A stretch of 64,000 nt of DNA from Trichuris trichiura (taxonomy: Eukaryota; Nematoda; Enoplea; Trichinellida; Trichuridae). Of the stretch, positions 54,401-63,789 are shown in pieces. The DNA lies in NCBI GenBank assembly GCA_037903355.1, contig JBAJFE010000014.1:6944001-7008000 (forward strand), given 5' to 3'. The notes beneath the pieces were generated by a model. It did not search any database. It was not told the DNA's origin and saw only the letters and a program-made list of their open reading frames with translations. Position numbers and translations under genes: made by a program. Within the stretch, counting starts at the first letter, position 1. The number at the start of each line of letters is the position of its first letter.

Positions 54401-57400
54401 GGATGTCTTTTAACAGGCTTGGGTTGTTTCATAGTTGATCTTACTGCTGACAACGGAACAAAAGCAGTTCCGAAACGTACGGTATCAAAAATGTTCTGCA
54501 TTTTCTCTAACAATTTGCTCATCCATTCGTTGGTAGGGCACTTTGAAGTTTACTTACAGATACATCCAACAGGCCAAACCCGTGAATCTGAAGATCAACT
54601 ATGATGCATGAAATTCTTGCCATCTATCCTTTAGCAGCGAATCCATATTCAAGCAGTCAAATGGGAAAAAGCAGGACATTATCCAGGGAATATGAGCAGC
54701 GCATTCCAGTGCCAGTTCGCAGGTTTGTAGCTGAAGCTTGTTATAAAATTTGCTTGCACTGCAAAAAAAGAAAAAAGCGAATGCGATGTGAACATCGCGA
54801 TCCTGCTTAAGTGATACGCATGGAAATTAGCTTCCATTAAGGTTAAGTTCAATACCCTACGTAGGAAATCCGCGCTTAAGCCAACTTAGCATTCATATTG
54901 TCTTCTCGGCTGCCATGGAACAAAGGAAAGCTTTCTTGTCCTGTCTCAAATTTGAACTGAGCTCACTGAAAAACTTGTCATTGCTTGAGCTCCTCTTGCA
55001 CCCATGGTTCATGTCAAAGTGGCAAATTCTGTTGCTCTGGTCAGTGCACATGCACCTCCAGATGAGCAAAGATATTTTTGGAATTTTTCCTTGTTATGTC
55101 TATAGAGCGGATCATTGTTCTCGTAGGAGTGGGAATATCTAGCCCAATATTTTCTGTCTTCAGTAAAAACGAGTTCAGGTACATACATAGTTTTGATGGA
55201 CTTTAGTATTGTTTCAGTAGCAGACTTGAAACGAAGGAACTCAGTCAACGGTACTAAATAGTTTGAGATTTCATTGTGACGTTGACAGATAGCTCTGTCG
55301 TTGGAATGACAGTTTTGGGTATTATGCCTCAAGGATTCTTGGATTGCACGTTCCTGCGACATCTGCACTGTCTCCTCTGGTCCCCACTGTCTGCTCAACC
55401 GTGATGGGTTAGCAGACATGTAGAGATTTAATAGTTGATTTTCGGTTCACGGTTTAGGCCCGTTTGGTGTATCCGTAAGTAAACTTCAAGTATTTTACGA
55501 GCGAATTGATGAGCAAATTGTTAGAGAAAATACAGAACAACTCTATACCGTACGTTTAGGAAATGCTCTTGTTCTGTCGTCAGCGGTTTCAAGGAGCAGA
55601 CGTCTCCCTTACGTTTCATTGCAGCAAGAGGTGCTGTCTGACAGCGTTTTGCTCACTGTAGGACTTCTTTCAAAATTTAATCCAGTGTTTCTCAACGTGG
55701 GTCCTGGGGCCCCCTGGGGGGGGGGGGCCCTGGGAGATTTTAGGGAAGCCCTGGAAGCCAGGAGGCCCTGGAGGATAATGCGGCAGGACATTGTCCCAAT
55801 AAACGGTGGGCCCTTACAAAGATTAGGGGGGCTTTGACAAGGCCTAGGGGGGCCCTGGTAGGCCCTGACAAGGCCTAGGGGAGCCCTGGGGCAAAAAAGG
55901 TTGAGAAACTATGATTTAATCAGTCGTTTCGAATCCTGCCGCTGCTTCATGAACTAATTCAACGTAATGTTGCAAATCGTTCGTCATCATTTCAGCCTGG
56001 TGTGCATCTACTCTATGACAGGCAGGTTCCACTTCGAGAAACGATCTTTGTTCATCTATTAAAAGCCATGCTTTGTCTGTTAGCGGTTTATCATGAGATT
56101 GTAGCGTCTCGGTAACATCCTCCTGCTCTACCTGCAGCTCTCTTGTCATGCTTATCACATCCTCGGTCACTTCGTCCACCGAAGCCTGAGGTCCCATTTA
56201 TCTGGCAGCGACGGCATTAAAGCTTTGCAAGCTCCCTTCAGTATTGCTCTGCTGGTTTCTTTCCATGAGTCACAAATGTTCTTTATAGCGTCTAAAATAG
56301 AGTAAGCTTTCCTGAAGACCATTCTGATTTACCCGTCCCGTTCGTTCGGAAGTATCTTTGTCTGCGGCAATTTTAACCATGCGAAGCGTATTTTTTAAAT
56401 AACAAGACTTAAAGGTTGCAGTTGCCCTTTGATCCATAGACTGCAACAGGCAAGATGTTTTCGCAGGCAGAAAGACGACATTAATTTCTTTGTACATCCC
56501 TACCACACCTCTTGGATGGCAAGAAGCATTGTCTATGGTCAGTAATGTTTTAAACGGAATCTTTTTTTCAGTGCAATACGCTTGAACAGTGGGTTTGAAG
56601 TAGTCCGTGAACCAGCTTTTAAACAAATGAGCTGTCATCTATGCTACGTGATTCCATCTGTACAGTACAGGCAGGGTAGATTTTGTGTAATTTTTAAGGT
56701 TCCTTGTGTTGTCAGAACGGTAAATCAGCATAGGCTTTAGCTGAATTCACCAACAGCGTTAGCGCCTAGCAAGAGAGTCAGCCTTTCCTTAGAAACCATG
56801 AAGCTGGCTGGGCATTGACCTTTCTTCTTTCGCTATGAAGCTTGTACACGGCATCTTCTTCCTGTGTATTCCCATTTTCGTCCATGTTGAAAATTTGCTG
56901 ACTCGTGTAGCTGCCTTCGTCGGTGACGTTACCCAACTCGCTCGGATAGCCTGCCGCGGCTCCGGTGTCAGCATTAGCTGCTTCACCTTTCACTCTTATT
57001 TTATGGAGTTGGCTTCTTTCTTTGAACCCCTTAAACCAACCCCTGCTAGCTTTGAACTTTTCTTCAGAAGCTTCTTGGCTTCTCTCGGCTTTCATAGTAT
57101 TAAAAAGAGCTAGAGCCTTGAATCGGATTATGTCCTGGCTGAGTGGAATGTTGCGACTAGTCTGATCTGTTCAAATCGTTAGAATCTTTTCCAGGACGGT
57201 AATAAGACCATTTCGTTGCCTTATCCTCTTCGTGTTCGTCAGAGTGGCATCCCTAACACCTTTCAAAAACCTTTCCTTCGACGTAATGACTTGGCTAACT
57301 GTCTGGCGCACTATCCCCAGGTGCCGACCTACCTCAGCGTTTAACATGCTGCTTTCGCTAAACCTTATCAGGTCTAGCTTTTCTTCTACACTGAGACAAG

Positions 57401-60400
57401 TTCTGCTCTTCTTTTCGTTCGGTCTCCTGGACGCCGTTGCGCTATGGTTTATCGGAATGGAACAGGCTAGCCTATTTAGGGACAGCGCGACAGTAAACAA
57501 GGAGAGCTGTGCGCAAAGCTCCGGTGCGTACATACCTTGTTAATTAGTCCCCGCAGAGTTTTCTCGACCTGTCTGCGTAGAATACTTAAGCTGCACAAAA
57601 GGGCTGGGTAACACGGTCGTAAAGAAACGCTTTATTTCGTCCAAGCTCGACACGATGGGCCGACGAGGTCGTTTAAAGTTAGGTGGTCTGGCGGCTATTG
57701 CGCAATAGCTGTTTCGATCAATGAAACTGTCAGCTGCCGAACAGGTCGCTCAGCCACGTACGTTTGACTGTCCTCGCTTCGAAGAATAGAGATGACCCTG
57801 TCCAGTGCTGATCGACGGCCAGTTAACATGGTCAGTGTTGCGGGCGCCGCGGCGCTATTATAGCAAAGCGCAGTAAAGCGAGGCGCAATTATAAAGAGGC
57901 GTAGGTGTATATCAAAAGCTAGACAATAATGAGTGGAAGTACTTTGGGTCCAAGGACGCTCATGTTTAAGTTAGCGTTAATAGCTTTTTTCGTGTGCATC
58001 CGATACAGACATAGAACAGGAAATTTAGCTGATTTAACATGTAAGTAACCAGGGGTTAGGAAAATGGAACCACGTAACAGTTGAGTTTGAAGGTCAGGCT
58101 TGCTGTCGCTCGCCATCAGTATATCGCCGGCAAAAGCAAGGCACCTTATAGAAGTTTCTTTTGTTAGGGTGAAAGCCTGATGATCTTCTGTTTACTCTCA
58201 CGATCGCATAACCAAGCTGCAGCACGCGGTCCGCAGCATCTTAATTCCATCACACGGCACATGTATCGCCTGAAAAAAAAAAACAGAATGAGCAATTCGA
58301 AGTGAACGTCCACCGCTTGTAAATCCGACACTCTCTCGTGCATATGTAAAGCCTAGGTAAGAATCAACGAAAAGGCTGAAGTCGGGATGTGACTTGTCTC
58401 GGAAGCTAACCACATTATTATAAATTTGTACACCAGTGAATGCGGTACTTAAAAAGGTATGATAATCTCCATAGAGTTTGCGAAGTCTTATATACGTGAT
58501 ATGTAGGCGTACGTATAAGTATGCAGCTGTTTGTTGTCGTAGGAAACAATGGAAGCGCAGCTACTCATCACGAATATATATGTTGCTTCATTTTCAATGT
58601 TGCAAGCGTGCTTTTGCGTACATATCTGAGCATGTGTTGCATGTAAGCAGAGTTGCTGTTATGGAAAATGTGGATGGCCCTATTTCATTATATTCATAAT
58701 CTCCATTCAGCAACGTAAAATAAAAATCCAGTTACTGTTTTTACGCTTTTCCTTCAAGCAACAGCTGCTTTTCCGGTATGTAACTAATATCCTCAAACTC
58801 ATTCAAGGTTGTCGAATAGCAATCCTGACACGTTCTGCTGTGCAGTCGTTGGTATTAGTCCATTATAAGTATTCTTCTACGGTATCTCTCATTAACAAAC
58901 TTCTGAGTACTCTTCTCCTGTCCAGGACGAGTTCCCTGCTTTTCGGCGTCGTCTTAGACCAGTGATTCCCACCCTTTTCTGCGCCAGGGCCCGCCTCCGT
59001 TCTTGCGTGGTTCTGCTCTTCCCTTTAATCGCTTGAGGTTCTTTCGCGTTTATTAGAGGACCTGTGATACACAGTTTGCCGAAGATTTCAACAATGAATT
59101 TGCTGTTGTCTTTTCCATCTGGTGAATGCCGACGCTAGCAACGAACTTTTAATCTGCATTTCAAAACTCTTCAATTTAAAAGTTCGATGTTTGTACCGGT
59201 CTGTGCCATATGTAAAAGAAAGTGACGAATCCAAATCTAATTTCTGACACGTAGGCAATGCTTTTCAGTCACGCGGTCTAAGAATTTCAGACGACCTGTA
59301 GCTGCGCTTCTTTGCTGAGTGAATGAAGGTAGGTCAAAAAGGTTCCTTAGTCATATGGAATTGGTCGAAACTTCTTTGTCGTCGTGAAGTCGTCACCAAC
59401 TGGAGGAATTGCGCAACCTCATTCTGTATCCAGCGAGCTTCTGCGAATTGTCAGCGACTTAGCTTGAACGCAGTAGGGTTCTATTGATTTATGAACGCCA
59501 CGCTACGCTGATGGCAAGTTCCTTTCTTTATGCTCCGAGATACTCAGAAATTGCTTACTCTCTGTTTTCACGAAAAAAAGTTACGTTAGAAAAAAATGTA
59601 CAGGCACCACCCGGGGACCCCCAACGGCCCCCTTAGCATTCAGGACCCCCTTCGACTCCCCCTGGACCCCCAAGGGGCCCAGGAGACCCCGTTGGGAATC
59701 ACTGTCTTAGACCTTCTTTCACCTGCGTGAAGCTGTTGCCGCTATTCAATGAAAAGGTCATTTAGTTAAACATTTAGAGCAGCGAGAACATAATGATCTC
59801 TGTCTCATTTTTATTTTTTGTCAAGCCTCCTACAATTTCCCGTGGCAAAATCGTGTATTATCGGACTCATATTCACGTTTTGCAAATCGTATACTAGCGC
59901 GTGTTATATGAAATCTTACTGTGTATAGAATAAGCCGCAGAGTTTGAAATACATTTAGATACCAAAAACATGAGCAAAATTTACTTCATTTTAGACGATG
60001 GCGTAATACTCAGCACGGAGCAAATTCAGGTTTCCTTTTTCAGACTTTCTGGAGCTCTTTCTTCAAGATTTTAGTTTGATGCTCAGATGAGTCTACATTT
60101 ACGGTGAATCCACTGTAGAAGTTAGATGTTTATGAAATTATGGGGTTACTCTCATGTTGAAATTGTCTTTATTACGGATTTTCTCCCGTTGTAAACTAAA
60201 AACGAAAAGATTGTTTCTTCCGAAGCTTTCGGGTCTGCCGCGACCCGTCTTCAGCGGACCAGTGAAGTTGGTGGTGGTTCACCACAATGAGACTTCACCA
60301 CCAACTTCACTGGTCCGCTGAAGACGGGTCGCGGCAGACCCGAAAGCTTCGGAAGAAACAATCTTTTCGTTTTTAGTTTACAACGGGAGAAAATCCGTAA

Positions 60401-63400
60401 TAAAGACAATTTCAACATGAGAACACACGCTCCCGTACAAAAGCACCATGTTTTCAAAATTATGGGGTTACTCTCTTTTTTCTTCCTTCCTAACGGGATG
60501 CCAAGCCGCAAAACGTTTCATTATGGGATCTCAGCAGATATTACCCTTAGCGATGATCTGAAGAAAGAAGCATGATGACCCAGTTTAGTGCGTTTTATCC
60601 ACAACTACTGATTTTTGTTTTCCAGTTGGTTTTATTGTAAATCAAAAATTATCCTTGAAGGAAGCAGTGAAAAGTGCATTGTTAGGTCAGGCCATCTATT
60701 GAAAGCTAGATATATTACCGCATTGCTTTGAACATTAGATGTTTCGCAAGGAAAGTTTATTTCAATTTTATGATCTTCGCAACGGCTTTTCTCGTTTGTC
60801 CGTAGCGTGTATTTTTAACTAAACAAAACGAGTGCTCTACGAACAGATGGATATGCATCCAATGCTGTCTTAACACCTGCAAGAAACAAATGCTTTACCA
60901 GCGAATGAGTGAGCACCCGTTGATAGAGCATTTGTTCGTTTAAGTGCGTATATATTCGCGTTAACGACAAACATTGAGTCGCTAACAAAAATCAGAAAAA
61001 GCACTTTCGTCTGCAACCTTTGATTGTGAGCATCACTCATTGAGTTACGTCTTACGGACTGACGATTTGGTAGCTTATTAGGAGAATAAAAGTTAGATTC
61101 CATTTCCAGTGAGTTTTCGGGTCTTCTTTATTCCGTTGTCACAGATTGGTATTTTCGGAGTAGGAATGTAAAGCAACTGGAATGGTCGGAGCGTATTGTT
61201 GTCCTGGAAGCTTTTTAGTTATTTTTATTTCTGTGCCTTTCAAATTATTGTAGACAAAGACAGGAAACGCGGGGTTCAGGTGTTATCGTTCTCTTCTTCC
61301 CAATAAGTGAATCCATTTTCAGCTGTTTACACATAGTTCTGTGCTTACGTTGTAGAAAGAATCTTGACAATTCCAGAAAGTAACTGAGCTGAAGTGGGGT
61401 TGACAACATGGGCACTGATTATTGTGTATGAAATTAACCCAGTTTCCAAATATTGCCACGCGAGACAACTTTTCAAAACAGTTAGTTTATTGCTACAAGA
61501 AGGAAAATGGAGGGGATGCGTGCAGAGTTTTTGGCCCTGTTCTTAGCGAGTGAATTGAGGACGTGGAAGAAAGAAGTTTCATATTAAATTATCCGTTTTA
61601 AATTGCCGTATCGTGTTGATGCTTTAACAAAATGCAAGAATCTTTGAAATAAGAATTGTATTTTGTTATCAGCGCTGCAATGAACACTGATGCTTCATTC
61701 GTGAATTTTAAATGCACTGAATGCCTTTATAACGCGTTCTTCATTTGTTTATAATAATCACAAAGCCCTCTATTTTTGTTGTTAACTGGTAGGGGAACTT
61801 ATGTAAGAAATATGATATCAGCAGTGGTTGCACCAAAATAATATGTGGGTAAAGTTTTATTTTTGATATTGACAGGAAAGGAACGCGCAGGGTTTCCTGC
61901 TACGTGTTCTTGGCACGCTAGAAAGCCTCCTGGTTGTTATCCCTTCTCCAACTAGCGTGCAAGTCGGTCGAATGTTCCAGTCGGGACTTTAGTTCCTTTT
62001 AGGTTTCGTTTCTAAAATAGGCGTTTCCAACTGGCTCGCAATGTTCCATCCTGCCTGAAATAGTTTGTTTACCACTTGATGCTGCTCAGTTGTTACTTGT
62101 ACAAGTGAAATTCAAGCAGCTAAGTTTGGGATAGTTTATTGGCAAAACCAAGCTATAACATAAAATAAAGAGTGCTCTTCTTAGTTTGGAAAGCGTCATC
62201 AGCGCAGCAGGTGAAATATTTGTATGGCAATTACGAGTCGCAACTGATTGGTTCTGAAAGCTCATCATACACTCTGTTTAAATCCGTTTTTTCGCGAACA
62301 AACTGCCCATTCTTCCGCTGATAACAATTTTGTTTCTAAGACTGCTAACTCACTCAGTAGCGCTTGTATTCATGTTGTTACAAATGTAAATTTTGTGGCT
62401 ACATAAAGAGATTGTTCGTAATCTTTTGTCAGTTGATCAGATTTCGCGTAACAATAATGATCCTGTTTGTTTGTACCGCTTAATTTTCAAATCTTTGCTT
62501 TGTTCTAGGAGCTGCATCTGCAGCAGGTGATCTCAGCACGGCAGTCTATCTCGAAGCCTGTTCAAGCTTTTGACGTTTCCATCCCAATTCCTAGAGTAGA
62601 AACAGAGCGAAATCGTTATGAAGCGTTATACAGAACTGACTTCGTGCAGCCGAAACGTTTCGTAGGTCAGTGTTAAGGAAGGCGTTCTATCTAAGTGGTA
62701 ACCTGCTCGCTTAACCTTACAGCAGCACAAAGTTCAAACACTGATATATTGGATTACGACATGGATTCGGATGATGAGGCCTGGTTTCAAACGTTCGTTA
62801 AGAAGTTCGAGGTTAAACAAAGCGTGTTCGATCATATTATGGGTTTCTTAGAAAAGAGATGTCATTACAATGTAAGTTTGTATGTGAAAGGTTCGAAGCT
62901 GAAGTACCACTTCTTTTCACAGATGGTAATAACACTGGAGGAAGCGCGTGCGCTCTTTAACGGGCCATCAGATTTCGTAGATGAATTGTACAGATACTGG
63001 CTTAACAAGAGGGTTGCAGATAATTGCTCCTTCTGTTTTTTACTGCTGTCTCATTTAAGAAAAGCGGAATAACTTTGATTCCACAAGTGTTGACTGATAA
63101 CAGGGATGCCTCACCAATGGCTTACATAGCCTTTCGGCGTCGCAAGGAAAAAATAGCAACAAGAAAATGGCGTAAAACCGAACAAGATACAGTCATAAGA
63201 GGAATGGTGACTGCGCAATCGATAGACATTGCGTCAACGTATGTGGCAACTTTGCTGTTATTAAGCGATTAGGGCATTGTTGTTTTATAGAAGTGTCACG
63301 GAAGCTGTTATCTGTCAGGATGTGTTTGCTTGTTCATTCTTCTTTAGCGACGTCGAATTTGTGCGCTCTTGTTTCCATAATAAAGAATGGAAAATCGGCG

Positions 63401-63789
63401 AGGTACCACTGTTTATATGGGAGCGACAATCCCCGGTGTTTTTGGCAAAAAAGGTAATGCTTTTTTTGACTAGCTGCAGAAGTTCTTGCTACTGCATTAA
63501 TGATAGAGTGAAATGTGCCAACGACGTCGCTCGAAAACGCCTGCTGTGTTCAAAGCTGATATGGACAAATCAGTGGCAACAACAGCGACCTTCGTCGCTA
63601 CGCGAAGGAAAGCTCAAAGTTCTTTACGGACTGCAGAAAACAATCAGGTATTGTATTGGCAGGCTGCCGCCCTCTGGTTTTGTGATGCTACCCTGAACAC
63701 TCCTGCAAATTCAGGTTGACCAAGTGGATATCTCCAACCCGGATGGTCGCTTTACCTTTAGGCGAAGAAAGAATTGCAACTACTATTTG
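48486..63789 (+). CDS. Enhancer of polycomb (EPC/EPL1) gene, 5' part
   Basis: Exons 48486-48638, 62509-62665, 62723-62871, 62923-63012, 63060-63238, 63348-63453, 63507-63647 and 63715-63789 form one 350-codon frame that continues beyond the window. The start MSKLTFRARALD and PSGMEKEEE match the EPC N-terminus. IPIPRVETERNRYEALY, DYDMDSDDEAWFQTF, YIAFRRRKEKIATRK and NPDGRFTFRRRKNCNYY follow in EPC order. EPC is a scaffold of the NuA4/TIP60 histone acetyltransferase complex in the nucleus. Intron 1 is 13,870 nt and full of transposons; the others are 47-109 nt. The exon 6 start is uncertain (63291 is an in-phase alternative), and exon 3 has a CAGCAG acceptor. Confidence 0.9.
50891..52140 (-). 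mobile_element. Tigger/pogo remnant A
   Basis: At 50891 a pogo-type end (CAGTCGGCCCTCGTTATCCG) follows a TA (50889-50890), the usual target of this superfamily, and GTTATACAAGGTACCCTATG follows within it. On the minus strand, 51939-51700 encodes a Tigger-like C-terminal region (FFSDMIEDDIREHTED, FTNEELMQ). The catalytic domain and the other end were not found. Identification rests on these two ends; most of the body is lost. Confidence 0.6.
53087..53238 (+). repeat. Copy of the ~200-bp dispersed repeat
   Basis: It contains GTTTGGCCTGTTGGATGTAT, GTAAGTAAACTTCAAAATGC, GAATGGATGAGCAGATTGTT and TTCCGTCGTCAGCAGTG. Part of the right end is repeated at about 53243-53268. Confidence 0.8.
53513..54090 (-). 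pseudogene. Coding-like minus-strand fragment, unrecognised
   Basis: Read on the minus strand, ENAVRLLNVEIGKLSNEDLI near 54000-53935 and VDVALATISNRMRVLEKMSV near 53848-53780 look like a broken coiled-coil protein. Stops separate them. It could be an old gene copy in the intron. No family is recognised. Confidence 0.25.
54101..54310 (+). repeat. Best-preserved copy of the ~200-bp dispersed repeat
   Basis: It runs from GTTTCGAAAGACAGGATGTC through TTAACAGGCTTGGGTTG, GATCTTCTGATTCACGGATT, GTATCTGTAAGTAAACTT, CCCTCCCTACCAACGAATGG, GAGCAAATTGTTAGAGAAAA and ACCGTACGTTTCGGAACTGC to CCGTCGTCAGCAGT. No terminal repeats, target-site copies or coding are evident. Its class is unknown. Confidence 0.85.
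54388..54604 (-). repeat. Rearranged inverted copy of the ~200-bp repeat
   Basis: 54388-54442 repeats the start of the unit in plus orientation. It is then joined at 54443 to the remaining unit in minus orientation (54443-54604). With 54101-54310 this forms a large inverted repeat with arms of about 165 bp and a 132-bp spacer. Confidence 0.8.
55009..55419 (-). CDS. Open frame of 136 residues, unrecognised
   Basis: The minus strand carries an uninterrupted ATG-to-stop frame with protein-like composition (EETVQMSQERAIQESLRHNT, NEISNYLVPLTEFLRFKSAT, YVPELVFTEDRKYWARYSH). I recognise no domain. It lies within the EPC intron, between copies of the dispersed repeat and near Tigger remnant B, so it may belong to an unknown mobile element or a retrocopy. 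It could also be chance, although 136 codons without a stop is long for this base composition. Confidence 0.35.
   Translation of the reverse strand: MSANPSRLSRQWGPEETVQMSQERAIQESLRHNTQNCHSNDRAICQRHNEISNYLVPLTEFLRFKSATETILKSIKTMYVPELVFTEDRKYWARYSHSYENNDPLYRHNKEKFQKYLCSSGGACALTRATEFATLT
55429..55590 (+). repeat. Copy of the ~200-bp dispersed repeat
   Basis: It shares ATAGTTGATT, GTATCCGTAAGTAAACTTC, GAGCAAATTGTTAGAGAAAA, ACCGTACGTTTAGG and GTCGTCAGCG with 54101-54310. Confidence 0.75.
55683..55913. mobile_element. hAT MITE, 231 bp, inside Tigger remnant B
   Basis: The ends are CAGTGTTTCTCAAC and, on the other strand, CATAGTTTCTCAAC. ATTTAATC flanks both sides exactly (55675-55682 and 55914-55921). 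It is the same family as 26874-27019. It lies directly beside the end of the Tigger frame. Confidence 0.9.
55914..57533 (-). pseudogene. Tigger/pogo transposase remnant B
   Basis: Minus-strand pieces appear in order. 57533-57171 holds the CENP-B-type N-terminal helix-turn-helix (LSVEEKLDLIRFSESS, VGRHLGIVRQTVSQVI). 57095-56778 holds the second DNA-binding region (KFKASRGWFKGFKERSQLH) and the first catalytic motif (QIFNMDENGN). 56638-56270 holds the DDE middle (LLTIDNASCHPRG, LQSMDQRATATF). 56197-55919 holds an acidic C-terminal tail. Frames change between pieces, so it is inactive. Pogo elements of this kind insert at TA; I did not locate the terminal repeats. Confidence 0.85.
58960..59704. 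mobile_element. hAT element, 745 bp, non-autonomous
   Basis: The ends are CAGTGATTCCCACC and, on the other strand, CAGTGATTCCCAAC. TCTTAGAC flanks both sides exactly (58952-58959 and 59705-59712). The right part is C-rich (GGACCCCC repeats). No transposase frame is present. Confidence 0.88.
60152..60420. repeat. Perfect 125-bp inverted repeat with 19-nt loop
   Basis: 60152-60276 and 60296-60420 are exact reverse complements as read here; the loop is 60277-60295. Each arm includes CCGCTGAAGACGGGTCGCGG and AATAAAGACAATTTC. A 19-bp direct repeat, AAATTATGGGGTTACTCTC, lies at 60135-60153 (overlapping the arm by two bases) and at 60457-60475. No coding. It may be a foldback transposon, a head-to-head end of a retroelement, or an assembly artefact. 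Confidence 0.85.

Larger units (their letters stand above)
48639..62508. other. First intron of the EPC gene, 13.87 kb
   Basis: It begins GTAAGC and ends TTGTTCTAG, joining two codon-complete exons (phase 0). It holds two Tigger remnants, a hAT MITE, a 745-bp hAT, a perfect hairpin and at least four copies of a dispersed repeat, each listed separately. The stretches 48639-50888, 52141-53086, 57534-58951, 59713-60134 and 60476-62508 show nothing I recognise. Confidence 0.85.
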
